Origin: a filamentous cyanobacterium ESFC-1
GTDB taxonomy: Bacteria > Cyanobacteriota > Cyanobacteriia > Cyanobacteriales > Spirulinaceae
Length of the DNA stretch: 64,000 bases
Assembly (NCBI GenBank): GCA_000380225.1
Contig: KB904821.1
Location: forward strand, 3,269,631 to 3,333,630
Reading direction: 5' to 3'
Under the pieces are notes generated by a model that saw only the letters and a list, made by a program, of their open reading frames with translations, made no database searches and was not told the DNA's origin. A program made the position numbers and the translations under genes. Below, piece after piece: positions 36,468-45,653 of this stretch. Within the stretch, counting starts at the first letter, position 1; each line of letters begins with the position of its first letter.

Positions 36468-37728
36468 ATGCAGGTTTTGGAGTTCAAGGTCAAAGGAAAA
36501 CCGAGTCAATATCAAGCCATTGACGAAGCCATACGGACAGCACAGTTTGTCCGTAACAAGTGCCTACGGTACTGGATGGACAATGAAGGGGTTAACAAAT
36601 ACGACCTTAATAAACACTGTCGGGTCTTAGCTCAAGAGTTCCCCTTTGCTAACAAACTCAACTCCCAAGCTCGACAGTCTGCCGCCGAACGTGCATGGTC
36701 GGCAATTGCTCGTTTCTTTGACAATTGCAAAAAAGCAATTCCGGGGAAGAAGCGCGCCCGTCCCCGCGTCGCCGAAAGGCGCAAGGGAACGCTCGGCAAG
36801 ACAGGGATATCCAAGGTTTAAGAAAAATTGCCGTTCGGTTGAATATAAGACGAGTGGCTGGAAACTCCACGACCCCAAACACATTGTGTTTACCGATAAA
36901 AATAACATCGGCAGACTTAAATTGGTAGGGACGTGGGACTTGGCGTTTTACCCGATTGAATCTATCAAACGGGTGCGCTTAATTCGTCGTGCCGACGGCT
37001 ATTATTGCCAGTTTTGTATTGACATTGAGGTTAAAGTAGACGCTCAACCCACAGGTAAAGCGATTGGGTTAGACGTGGGACTCAAGGAGTTCTACACCGA
37101 CTCTAATGGAACTACAGAACCCAATCCTCGGTTTTACCGACAGAACGAGAAACGGCTAAGATTTTGTCAACGTCGTGTTTCTCGCAAAAAGAAAGGCTCA
37201 TCCAACCGCAAAAAAGCCATTAATCGACTCGGACGAAGACACCTCAAAATAAGTAGACAACGTAAAGAACACGCAAAGAAAGTTGCGCGTTGCGTAATCC
37301 AATCTAACGATTTGGTGGCCTACGAAGATTTGAGGATTAAAAACTTAGTCAAGAATCACTGTCTCGCCAAGTCAATTAATGATGCAGGTTGGTATCAATT
37401 CAGGAAATGGTTAGAGTATTTTGGGCGTAAGTTTGGCAGGATAACGATTGCCGTTAACCCTGCTTACACCACTCAACAATGCTCCCATTGCGGCACAATC
37501 GTCAAAAAATCCCTATCTACCCGCACCCACGTTTGTCGTTGTGGTTGCGTGTTAGATAGGGATTGGAATGCTGCGATTAACATCCTAAAAAGCGCCTTGA
37601 GTACGGTAGGGCATACCGGAACTTGGGTTACAGACCCGAACGCTTCGGGAGATTTGACCGCTACTGAGGTTGGAGCAATCCTGTCTCAGCAAGTCGATTC
37701 TATGAACGAAGAATCCCCGCACCTTTAG
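36468..37728 (+). pseudogene. tnpB: TnpB (OrfB) with a disrupting insertion
   Basis: RNA-guided endonuclease of IS605-type elements, disrupted. The first frame (from ATG 36468, MQVLEFKVKGKPSQYQ) runs to PGKK. A 52-bp insertion (36753-36804) shifts the frame, and the ancestral sequence resumes at 36805 with GYPRFKKNCRSVEYKTSGWK. The RuvC-like residues survive: Asp in GLDVGLKEF, Glu in YEDLRIKNL and Asp in LDRDWNAA. The zinc-ribbon cysteines CSHCG and CRCG also survive. Without frameshifting, no full-length TnpB is made. Downstream frames could yield a truncated protein from an internal start. Confidence 0.85.
36753..36804. repeat. 52-bp hairpin insert inside tnpB
   Basis: A GC-rich insert with CGCC-GAAA-GGCG at its centre and imperfect outer arms (CGTCCC/GGGAACG). 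Removing it restores a continuous TnpB frame, the clearest evidence that it arrived later. Confidence 0.8.
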
Positions 37729-37772
37729 GTCAGGGAGTGTCAATGTAAGTTCTGAAAGGAGAACTGTACTAA

Positions 37773-37934
37773 CTAATTATTATCTTTGCTTTGCGATCGC
37801 CGCCGACGACAGCGATCGGAACAGTATTTTACCTCATCCCAACAATTCGCCCATTTCTTACGCCAAGTAAAGGGGCGATCGCACACGACACAAACTTTTG
37901 TAGGAAGGTCGGATTTTTTGCGTTGACGTGCCAT
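37773..37934 (-). CDS. DUF2256 family protein
   Basis: 53-aa basic zinc-ribbon-like protein: [20 protein letters not shown] then [20 protein letters not shown] and RCRRRR. The CxxC..C..C..C pattern and FTWRKKW are the DUF2256 signature, small proteins of unknown function sometimes found next to photolyase/cryptochrome genes. It is too short for many gene finders. The cupin gene at 37968-38471 ends 33 bases upstream on the same strand, so they may form a unit. Confidence 0.85.
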   Translation of the reverse strand: MARQRKKSDLPTKVCVVCDRPFTWRKKWANCWDEVKYCSDRCRRRRSQSKDNN

Positions 37935-37967
37935 TTTGAATGATTGATTTGATCTATAATTTACCCG

Positions 37968-38471
37968 TTAATTAGTAGAATATACCTGTTCGCTAATCAC
38001 GGGTTCTCTTACATTTAAAAGTAATTGACGAACGGCATTCAGATCGTAGGGTTGGTGTTTTTTGACGGGACGGTAATCTGCCTTGGTTGAGGGTGCATAG
38101 CGTACAATCGAGTTAAGAATTGTACAAGATTTAGTCGTTAAATTCACACAACTGTAGGGAACACCAGAGGGAATTTTGACCAGAACTGGATTGTTTTCGG
38201 TGAGCAAAATATATTGATATTCTTCATTTTGCCAAATTACAATTACCGCACTTCCCCGCACGCTGAAAAGTTGATTGGTTTGATGATGATGCACAGATAA
38301 ATCACCAATCATCCCTGAAGGTAGCCTCATTAAAGTTGTTTCTTGGCTATAAATTGCGGGTGCATCTAACGGATTTTGCCGAGTTTGTACCGGACAAATT
38401 TCTAAACCTTTACCGGGATAAAGGCAACCCAAGGGGATAATTTCAACATTTTGCTTTAAACTCATTTTCAA
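37968..38471 (-). CDS. Cupin-like protein, unknown function
   Basis: 167 aa with one cupin-like barrel: IGDLSVHHHQTNQLFSVRGSA forms motif 1 with three consecutive His, and LVKIPSGVPYSCVNL resembles motif 2. The arrangement is close to dTDP-sugar isomerase-like (RmlC-type) cupins, but the catalytic set is not complete enough to name a reaction. MSLKQ at 38465 is an alternative start. Confidence 0.72.
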   Translation of the reverse strand: MKMSLKQNVEIIPLGCLYPGKGLEICPVQTRQNPLDAPAIYSQETTLMRLPSGMIGDLSVHHHQTNQLFSVRGSAVIVIWQNEEYQYILLTENNPVLVKIPSGVPYSCVNLTTKSCTILNSIVRYAPSTKADYRPVKKHQPYDLNAVRQLLLNVREPVISEQVYSTN

Positions 38472-38797
38472 TCTCCCACTGCCATTTTTGCAGATATTTT
38501 GACGGGGAAAAGTGACCGAGGAAAATTAGTATTTTTTCCTGAAGGCAGAAATTAACTCAGATATGTAAACCTTCAAACTCTGACTTAACTCGAAATTTTA
38601 CCGGGAGTTGCATGAGTCAAAGGCGAGAGTTTACGGCATCTTGTTTAAGTTATAGATTGAAAGCATTTCTGAAATCTATTTAACTTCTTTTTTCGCGATC
38701 TCTATTCCTTTAATCTTATTTTAACCCCAATTGGATTGAAATCAATAATCGTTAATTGAAGATTAGTTAAAGATTAATAGAAGTTGTTAAACTTCAG
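38472..38797. other. Spacer between cupin and response regulator genes
   Basis: A/T-rich with no recognised gene or hairpin. Both flanking genes are on the minus strand. It should contain the promoter for the cupin/DUF2256 unit, though none is evident. Confidence 0.5.
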
Positions 38798-39478
38798 TTA
38801 AACTGACTCGCGCAAAACATAACCTACACCGCGCACCGTATGAATTAGGCGGCTTTCTCGATCGGCTTCGAGTTTGAGACGGAGATAACGAACGTAAACT
38901 TCAATAATATTAGAGTCGCCCATAAAATCGTAACCCCAAACCCGTTCGAGAATGCGATCGCGCGTCAAGACTTGACGGGGATGAGACAACAAATATTCGA
39001 GGAGGTCAAATTCTTTGGCGGTTAATTCAATGGCGCGATCGCCCCGATAGATTTCGCGAGTGCTACGATTCAGCTTGAGATCGGCAAATTGTAACTGGTT
39101 GGAGTCATCTGCTTGGGTGCGTCGTAAATGCGCCCTCACCCGGGCCAAGAGTTCCTCAACACTAAAAGGCTTTACCATATAATCATCAGCCCCTGCGTCT
39201 AATCCTGCCACGCGATCGCTCACTTCATCTTTAGCCGTTAGCAGGATAATCGGCACCTTATCCCCCGTATCCCGCAAACGCCGACAGATTTCGAGTCCCG
39301 AACTTCCCGGTAACATCCAATCAAGAATCACCAAGTCAGGACGGCTTTCTCTCGCTGCGGTTAAGCCATTAAAGCCATCTAAAGCGACCTGCACCTCGTA
39401 CCCTTCATATTTAAGCTCTAACTCAATAAAATGGGCGAGTTTCGCTTCGTCTTCGATGACCAGAATCTTTGCCGTCAT
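38798..39478 (-). CDS. OmpR/PhoB-family response regulator
   Basis: 226-aa regulator: receiver domain (about 1-120) with acidic pocket EDE, phospho-acceptor Asp in LVILDWMLPG, Thr/Ser in LLTAKDE and Lys in MVKPFS. A winged-helix DNA-binding domain (about 130-226) follows, with the recognition region RDRILERVWGYDFMGDSN. No kinase gene is adjacent; the orphan kinase at 25138 is a possible but untested partner. The ATG at 39478 directly begins the receiver strand; 39487 is an upstream alternative. Confidence 0.92.
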   Translation of the reverse strand: MTAKILVIEDEAKLAHFIELELKYEGYEVQVALDGFNGLTAARESRPDLVILDWMLPGSSGLEICRRLRDTGDKVPIILLTAKDEVSDRVAGLDAGADDYMVKPFSVEELLARVRAHLRRTQADDSNQLQFADLKLNRSTREIYRGDRAIELTAKEFDLLEYLLSHPRQVLTRDRILERVWGYDFMGDSNIIEVYVRYLRLKLEADRESRLIHTVRGVGYVLRESV

Positions 39479-39857
39479 AAATACCACCGAGGATCGCTGT
39501 ATTTTAATTATGCTTTAGTTTGCTGCGCTTTCTACTCCTTGAGGGCGATCGCGTTTCAGCCCAAATCTGGGTCAGTCTCAGTACGACAAAAAAGCGGGCG
39601 GTTGATCCGGAGAGTCCTTCTTGAAAATATTGCGTAGGGTGGGCATCGCCAGCCCTTTCAAGGTGGTAGGCTTTGCGCTCGATTCTACCCGTTTGAGAGG
39701 GGGGAGAGGGGGAAGAGGGGGAGGAGTGGGAAGAAAAAAACTGTGCTTTCATCTTCAAGTTGGTGATTAAGTGGTAATGATGTGAGCGCCAACGACGACA
39801 AAATAGGGCGAATGAGAGTTATTCTCGCCTGCTGAAAATTACAACTTGACAGGGGTG

Positions 39858-39874
39858 GGTGGGCATCGCCCACC
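39858..39874. repeat. Short palindromic repeat
   Basis: GGTGGGC-ATC-GCCCACC, a perfect 7-bp stem. A partial relative, GGGTGGGCATCGCCAGCC, is near 39637. It lies in the repeat-rich spacer before the large protease gene. Confidence 0.7.
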
Positions 39875-39947
39875 ATCTAAGGGCGCGTGAGTCTTTTTAT
39901 GTCTCAAGCTACGAACGTAGTGCTGTATCACCATAGCAGCCTAAAAA

Positions 39948-39987
39948 TAAGCCCCTCTCCCGTGGGAGAGGGGTTTGGGGTGAGGGC
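39948..39987 (-). repeat. Dispersed CCCTCACCCC hairpin repeat (inverted)
   Basis: The best-preserved hairpin form: CCCCTCTCCC-GT-GGGAGAGGGG followed by TTTGGGGTGAGGGC. It is about 105 bases before the giant protease gene; the 39479-40093 spacer otherwise holds G-rich tracts and the short palindrome. Confidence 0.9.
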
Positions 39988-40093
39988 AAAACCCCATTTG
40001 TAAACCTTTGTAAAGAAATTCCAGATTTGCATAAAACCCCCACCCTTTTGCCGAGAACAATACAGAACTCACTCAAACACCGTTCTTTAAACC

Positions 40094-43000
40094 ATGAAAA
40101 AACCTCGGCGACAACGGAAAAAACCCACCCCTACCTTCCAAACCTTCATCCTCGAACCCATCCTCACCCCATCAGGACTCGTGGATGCCCCCGGAGACGA
40201 CACCCCAGACCCCAGCCTCCTCACCGGCTTATTCAACGACCTCGATGGAGATGACCTTACCGACACCCCAGATGACTTTGACTCTGATTTCCCAGAAGAA
40301 CTTACGCCCGTCTCCTTTTTTGACAGCGAACCCCCAGAATCCCCCTTCAACGCTGGCGTTTTCACCGTCGCTGACTCCGGTCAAGTCGGTATAGATTTCC
40401 TCTACGACGGTGGTGGTTATAAAGGCGAACTCGCCATCTTTAGCCTCGAAGGAATGGAAGTCTTTGAACCCGGTAGCGAAGAATTTATCGAAGAAGCAGC
40501 CCGTCGCGCCCTCACCAACTCCACCGAAGGTCACATCGTCATCCAAGACGCAACCGAAGGCGCAAAATTTGAAGGCAAAATGTCCTGGGAAAGCAACTTC
40601 AACTCCGGCGAATATAAAGGCGTAAAAACCGTTGAAATGAACCCAGGAGAGACCTTTGGCGTGATGCTCGTTCCCCGTGGCACAGTGCAGCAAGTCTACG
40701 ATAACCCTGACATCGGCGGTGCAACTCGTCCCCTGTTCTCCATGGAGACGATTAATCCCAACGAAGCCTTCCACGTCGGACAAATTGCCGATGTAACGGG
40801 TGACGGTAATACCTTCGTCATGGAAGACTTGCGGGTAGATGGCTTTACAGACGAAGATTACAACGACATTATCTTCCAAGTCCGAGGCGCAACCGCAGAA
40901 GCCAGTCTCATTGATGAAGTCATCGACGCAGACCGAGATTGGCGCTTCAACGACACCGGAAAAGCCCTCATCGAATATGCCCAAGCTTACGTCGAACCCC
41001 CTAGCGAAGCCTTTGAAGTAGCAGACGTACCGACAACAAATCAACCCCTGGTGGGAGTTATTGATACCGGGTTTGCAGAGAATAATCCTGACCTGGACTA
41101 CAGCAACATCACCTTGGGACGGGACTGGGTTGATAGAGACAATAATCCCCTGTTGACCGAAGGTGAAGGAAATGAACACGGAACGCATATCTTAGGACTA
41201 ATTGCGGCACAACGAGACAATGATATTGGTGTCGATGGCATTAATCCCGATGCACCTTTATGGGTCGGTCGTGCGGTGGGTTCAGGGGAATGGGCAAATT
41301 CTCTTACGGAGTTTGTAGACGCGGCCATTGAGTCAGGTCAGCCCAATGCGGTAGTCAATTTAAGCATGGATTTGACTCAAGTCGATGCTGAGGACAACAT
41401 AACGACTCGCTACGAGTTTACCCCAATGGAACGAGAGGCCATTGAATATGCCCGTCAGAATAACGTCATGTTAGTGGTGGCCGCCGGGAATGATGGCGGC
41501 GTGATGTCGGCGTTGGGTCAAGCCTCGCAGGAGTTTGACAACATTATGACCGTGGGTGCAGCCGAACAGTTTGACCCCGATACGTCGGCTTGGAAGGGGG
41601 CTGACCGCACCAATTATTCCAGCTATGGTCAGAGTTTGGATGTTGTGGCTTATGGCGGAACGACGGAGAATCCCCAATTGTCCTTAGCTGGGGAAGGAAC
41701 CAGTGGTATGGCGGGGACTTCTGTGGCCACTGCGAAGGTGACGGGGGCAGTGTCCCAGGTTTGGGCAGCTAATCCTGAGTTGAGTTATCGCCAGGTGGTA
41801 GAAATTATCCGAGATACGGCGACGGATTTGGGCGACACGGGGAATGATGCTGAGACTGGGGCTGGCTTGCTGAATCTGACGGCGGCGGTTCACTTGGCGA
41901 AAGTGACGAAGCCCAAGGAGCATAGTACACCGGCTCTCTTGAGTCCTGAAACTTGGAGTGGTGAGGGTGTCTTTACGCCAGGTGAACGGGCAGTTCAGAG
42001 TGTAAATGTGCCTCCAAAACATCGACGGCAGTATTTCGGTTGGTTGGATTCTAGCAACCCTGCTGATACATTTTCTTTCCAACTTGACAAAGCAAATCGT
42101 TTTGCTTCTTCCTTGGATTTCCCAGGAAATCTGGTATTGCGTCGAAATGGCAAAGTTATTGAAGAAGGAAGCTTCGAGCCAGATGCTTCTTCAGCACCAC
42201 GATTCATGGATGCTGGTACACTGGAACCTGGAAACTATACCTTGACAGTCGATCGTGGAAGCTACTCTAAGATTGATCAATATAGTTTAATTATGAACTT
42301 CCTGGAGGGTAGTGTAGGTAAGGAAAAGCCTGTGATTGAGTGGCTACCCGCCAAGCCAGTCGTTCAGCCGCAACCGACTCCAACTCCAACGCCAACTCCA
42401 TCGCCCTCACCAGAGGAATTAGCCGCTAAGAAACGGGCAGCCGACAAAGTTCGTGCAGTTTATGAGGCGAATCGCCAGCGTTTAGGCAATTCACGGCGAG
42501 ATATTCAGATTTTTGAGCAGGCATTTGATGGAGTGAATATGCCTGCGGTGCAATACTTTGACGGCGGGTATATTATTTGGAATGGTCAGAAAGCAATTCC
42601 CTATTTTACCGGGACGGGGAATGCTTTGCCTGATGATATTGACCTCCCTTCAACCGTTAAGCCGATTTGGGATGTTGTTCCATTCAGTAATGTAACTAAG
42701 GTTCCAGATGGTCGCCACACCTATCCTAATATGCGGGGTAGTAGTGAATACTGGGTGGATTTAGACGGGAATAAAAACGATATTAGTTTGGCAGTACGAG
42801 ATACAGTCCTGGCTCACCCTGATTTACGCACCACTGTTTATCGCGACCTTGGTAATGGTCGGCTGCAACAGGTTCCCCTGACTGACATCAATCCTGATGA
42901 TAATTATATAAATTACCAAGATTTACCGGCTGGAAAATATCTCATTAAGGTGGATGTTGAGCAGTCGAAAGCGAATCTCCCCTATGAGATGGTCGTAAAT

Positions 43001-44737
43001 TTAGACCAAGCTGGGAATAGCGGTATAGAGGCATGGAACATTAACCGCGAATCGGTTAACGGCCAGATTGCGGGGCAACGGATTATCGTCAGCGACCACG
43101 TAGGACTACCGTCTGGAGACCGGGATCTCTATGTCTTTACGACGGACGATATGGAAACTCTGTTGCAGTTTGCAGTACGCAGCCAGGACAGCGACGGTAG
43201 CGAAGCAGATCGTCAGCGTCCGTTGGATGGTGATGTACGGGTACGAATCTTAGATGAGGGTGGCAAACAAATTGGCAACCCGGTAGATTCGGAGTCTCGA
43301 GAACCCATATATGGCGTTCAATGGTTGGAACCGAACAGCAAGTATTATGTTGAAGTAACCGCGCTTAATGGCACTAAAACCAATTACGATGTGGTGCTGA
43401 ACTTCGACAAACTCAAAGCGGATGGTCGCTATGAATTTACCGACCTACGGGGTGAGTTTGACTACGAATTTTCAGTGGATGGCACGAATCGCCAGCTTTA
43501 TACAGCGATTCGAGGTAACAAGGGATCAAATATTCCTGCTGCTTACTACAACTCTCAGCTTTACCGCTCGGTCAATGGTCAATGGTCAAAAGTGACACCT
43601 AATAGCACGGGTAACGCAGTTCTCCGCTATGATTCTCTGCCCCAAGGGCACTATCGCATGGAGATTGAACCGAAGCGGTTTCTGCCAGGATTTATGCGAA
43701 ATATGCCTTACAAGTTCGTTCACAACTTGGATCAGGCAGGCGGTCGCCGCGAGGATGCTCGCGACCTGGGTAATATTGCGGGTTGGGGTGACGACAAGCG
43801 AACCGTTGTGAAAGATCATGTGGGGATACCCGACAAAGAGTTGGACTTCTATAAGTTCAAGACAGATAACCATGCACGAGTTTTGCAACTTGCAGTACGC
43901 ACGGGCCACGACGGCACTGACGCGGGGCCGCTAGATGGCAATCTACGGATGCGGTTGCTGGATAAGAATGGCAAAATTGTCCAACCTAAATCGGTTGTAT
44001 CGGGCAAAGATTCTGGCGGGGTCATTCGCTCTCACTATCTCAAAGAGACACCGTGGGCAAGCTATGACCTAGAACCCAACAGTGAATACTCTGTCAAAAT
44101 TGAACCTTCTGAGGAAGTGGACGCAACCAACTACTATTTGGTTGTGAATGCGAAGGAGAAACGGACTGTCAAACCTCCAGGTAATGTTGTTACTAATCCC
44201 AATCCAAATTATATTTACAAAGAGTCGGACTACCTCAATACTTTGTATCAAGATGGTACTGGTAATCGTATTAGCTCTCGACGGAATGATGGTTATCACA
44301 ACACAGGTCGAGCCTTCGACTCCGTTGGTGGACAGGCGAATAGCAAAGTCTATGCTTTAGTAGGAGGAGAAGTAATCGAAGCCAAAAACGGAAAGGAATT
44401 TGGCAATTTTGCGGATTGGCAATGGGGCTACAATGGCACTGTTGCTATTTACAACAAAGAGCTAAACAAGACTTTCATTTATTGGCATTTGGCTGAAGGC
44501 TCTATTAACGAAAGCTTGCAAGGAAAAACCATTGCGCCAGGTACTTTAATCGGACGGGAAGGTAACACGGGTTATAGCACGGGTATTCATACCCATGTGG
44601 AGGTGCATAATGGTCGAGCTAACGTTAATATGTCTAATCCGAGTCGTCCGCGATCGCCTGCAAATTTTGGTCGTTTGCATATTCCCACTATCTTCCAAGA
44701 TGCTGTTCGTAAGGGTTTGGTGAAGTTATACAGATAG
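40094..44737 (+). CDS. Giant S8 subtilisin / M23 peptidase fusion with DUF4114
   Basis: 1547 aa with no obvious Sec signal. An acidic N-terminus (about 1-85) precedes DUF4114 (about 90-260; FLYDGGGYKGELAIFS). The subtilisin domain has Asp324 (GVIDTG), His362 (NEHGTHILG) and Ser543 (MAGTSVAT). A prepeptidase-like beta domain, a Pro/Thr linker (about 753-774) and two tandem 240-aa modules (about 874-1112 and 1113-1352) follow; both modules contain RGxFxY and DHVGLP/DHVGIP landmarks. The C-terminus is M23/LytM-like, with His1402, Asp1409 and His1499-x-His1501 (HTHVEVH). It may therefore cut protein and peptidoglycan. Export by type I secretion is a guess. Confidence 0.9.
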   Translation: MKKPRRQRKKPTPTFQTFILEPILTPSGLVDAPGDDTPDPSLLTGLFNDLDGDDLTDTPDDFDSDFPEELTPVSFFDSEPPESPFNAGVFTVADSGQVGIDFLYDGGGYKGELAIFSLEGMEVFEPGSEEFIEEAARRALTNSTEGHIVIQDATEGAKFEGKMSWESNFNSGEYKGVKTVEMNPGETFGVMLVPRGTVQQVYDNPDIGGATRPLFSMETINPNEAFHVGQIADVTGDGNTFVMEDLRVDGFTDEDYNDIIFQVRGATAEASLIDEVIDADRDWRFNDTGKALIEYAQAYVEPPSEAFEVADVPTTNQPLVGVIDTGFAENNPDLDYSNITLGRDWVDRDNNPLLTEGEGNEHGTHILGLIAAQRDNDIGVDGINPDAPLWVGRAVGSGEWANSLTEFVDAAIESGQPNAVVNLSMDLTQVDAEDNITTRYEFTPMEREAIEYARQNNVMLVVAAGNDGGVMSALGQASQEFDNIMTVGAAEQFDPDTSAWKGADRTNYSSYGQSLDVVAYGGTTENPQLSLAGEGTSGMAGTSVATAKVTGAVSQVWAANPELSYRQVVEIIRDTATDLGDTGNDAETGAGLLNLTAAVHLAKVTKPKEHSTPALLSPETWSGEGVFTPGERAVQSVNVPPKHRRQYFGWLDSSNPADTFSFQLDKANRFASSLDFPGNLVLRRNGKVIEEGSFEPDASSAPRFMDAGTLEPGNYTLTVDRGSYSKIDQYSLIMNFLEGSVGKEKPVIEWLPAKPVVQPQPTPTPTPTPSPSPEELAAKKRAADKVRAVYEANRQRLGNSRRDIQIFEQAFDGVNMPAVQYFDGGYIIWNGQKAIPYFTGTGNALPDDIDLPSTVKPIWDVVPFSNVTKVPDGRHTYPNMRGSSEYWVDLDGNKNDISLAVRDTVLAHPDLRTTVYRDLGNGRLQQVPLTDINPDDNYINYQDLPAGKYLIKVDVEQSKANLPYEMVVNLDQAGNSGIEAWNINRESVNGQIAGQRIIVSDHVGLPSGDRDLYVFTTDDMETLLQFAVRSQDSDGSEADRQRPLDGDVRVRILDEGGKQIGNPVDSESREPIYGVQWLEPNSKYYVEVTALNGTKTNYDVVLNFDKLKADGRYEFTDLRGEFDYEFSVDGTNRQLYTAIRGNKGSNIPAAYYNSQLYRSVNGQWSKVTPNSTGNAVLRYDSLPQGHYRMEIEPKRFLPGFMRNMPYKFVHNLDQAGGRREDARDLGNIAGWGDDKRTVVKDHVGIPDKELDFYKFKTDNHARVLQLAVRTGHDGTDAGPLDGNLRMRLLDKNGKIVQPKSVVSGKDSGGVIRSHYLKETPWASYDLEPNSEYSVKIEPSEEVDATNYYLVVNAKEKRTVKPPGNVVTNPNPNYIYKESDYLNTLYQDGTGNRISSRRNDGYHNTGRAFDSVGGQANSKVYALVGGEVIEAKNGKEFGNFADWQWGYNGTVAIYNKELNKTFIYWHLAEGSINESLQGKTIAPGTLIGREGNTGYSTGIHTHVEVHNGRANVNMSNPSRPRSPANFGRLHIPTIFQDAVRKGLVKLYR

Positions 44738-44741
44738 TGAC

Positions 44742-44911
44742 GGTAGGGTGCGTTCCGGCTTCGTTCAATCCTTGGATTTTAGCAACAAGATTAAGCGAGC
44801 CGGAACGCACCGATTTGGGAACTTGCCAGATTATGGCCCCGGTGCGTTCCGGCAACTTGTAGATTGTCCCCTTAAGTTCCCATGAGTTTGAGCCGCAACG
44901 TACCCTACCGC
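44742..44911. repeat. Nested palindromic GGTGCGTTCCGGC element
   Basis: GGTGCGTTCCGGCTTCG (44747-44763) faces CGAGCCGGAACGCACC (44796-44811), with a third copy at 44841-44855 and outer arms CGGTAGGGT and ACCCTACCG. It is placed directly after the giant protease stop codon and has no coding potential. Confidence 0.8.
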
Positions 44912-44949
44912 GACTGTCCTTAGTTGGTAAAGATAAGGTTTAATTCAAG

Positions 44950-44991
44950 AGCGATCGCCCTTAAAAAACTATAGGGAGCGATCGCTTTTTT
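44950..44991 (+). terminator. HIP1-containing terminator-like hairpin
   Basis: AGCGATCGCCCT (44950-44961) pairs with AGGGAGCGATCGCT (44973-44986) with one bulged base, followed by six T residues. It could terminate transcription of the protease gene, though the arms contain HIP1 palindromes and pair internally too. Confidence 0.6.
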
Positions 44992-45165
44992 GTTATTTTT
45001 TAGGGTAGTGCGATCGCCTTATAAAGTCCCGATTAAGATCGATAACCCGATACAATCAGGCAAATATGTTTTTCATTTGCCATGTCCAACTCTATTCAAG
45101 TTGAAGCCCGTCAAATCCTCGATACTCTTGCTTTTCCCCTATAATGTTAAAATTCCCAAAGAACT

Positions 45166-45420
45166 ATGACTCAAGCTTTCACCACTCAACATCTTTCCCC
45201 AGAAGCAATATCGAGTCTTGTAAATTATTTACCTGACTATATAAAAGTTGCACTCTTAAAAAAATCTACAGAACTCGAATGTTCTCTCGAAGCGACTATT
45301 GAAATGGCAATTTCTAACTTCCTGGATGAAGAAGCATTAAGTTTTGAGGATTGCTTACTAGATCGACGTTTGAAAGAATCGGGACGCTCTTCTCTCCCTC
45401 AAAATAGCAACCAGGAATAG
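45166..45420 (+). CDS. Small protein of unknown function
   Basis: 84-aa, mostly helical and acidic protein (LSPEAISSLVNYLPDYIKVA; then IEMAISNFLDEEALSFEDCL). No domain is recognised and no toxin partner is seen. A 20-codon open frame at 45083-45145 (MSNSIQVEARQILDTLAFPL) just upstream may be a gene remnant. This stretch is bounded by repeats and Uma2 remnants, so its functional status is uncertain. Confidence 0.5.
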   Translation: MTQAFTTQHLSPEAISSLVNYLPDYIKVALLKKSTELECSLEATIEMAISNFLDEEALSFEDCLLDRRLKESGRSSLPQNSNQE

Positions 45421-45478
45421 TTGTGCGATCGCGAAGTGGCAGGCTTCGCCCGATCTCGTTTTTTATTAGAAGGATATA

Positions 45479-45653
45479 ATGATTGCTGTCCCGCACCACA
45501 TTAGCCCCAGCGAATACCTAATAATCGATCGCGATAACCCAATTCGTCACGAATACTGCCAAGGATTAGTTTAAGCTACGGCTGGGGATAGTGACGCTCA
45601 TGCACGAATCGCGATGAACTTACTCAATAAGAGCCAAAGCCATACAGTAAACC
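45479..45653 (+). pseudogene. Uma2 N-terminal remnant with an in-frame stop
   Basis: ATG at 45479 begins MIAVPHHISPSEYL, then IRHEYCQGLV is interrupted by TAA at 45572-45574. The same frame continues with ATAGDSDAHARIAMNLL, recognisably Uma2-like. The catalytic C-terminal half is missing where the convergent intact Uma2 gene ends. Confidence 0.8.

Larger units (their letters stand above)
36412..37743 (+). mobile_element. IS200/IS605-type element carrying only tnpB
   Basis: Approximate limits. The left side includes CCTGTAAGGGCGAC before tnpB, and the right side ends in the hairpin-like AATCCCCGCACCTTTAGGTC and AGGGAGTGTCAA, which resembles IS605-family right ends. No Y1 transposase (tnpA) gene is present, so movement would require one elsewhere. 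In this family a guide (omega) RNA normally spans the tnpB 3' end and right end; its presence here is inferred from position. Confidence 0.72.

Noticed and set aside
40229-41188. 319-codon frame antisense to the giant protease gene
   Set aside because: It lies fully within DUF4114 and the S8 domain coding region and shows no domain of its own.
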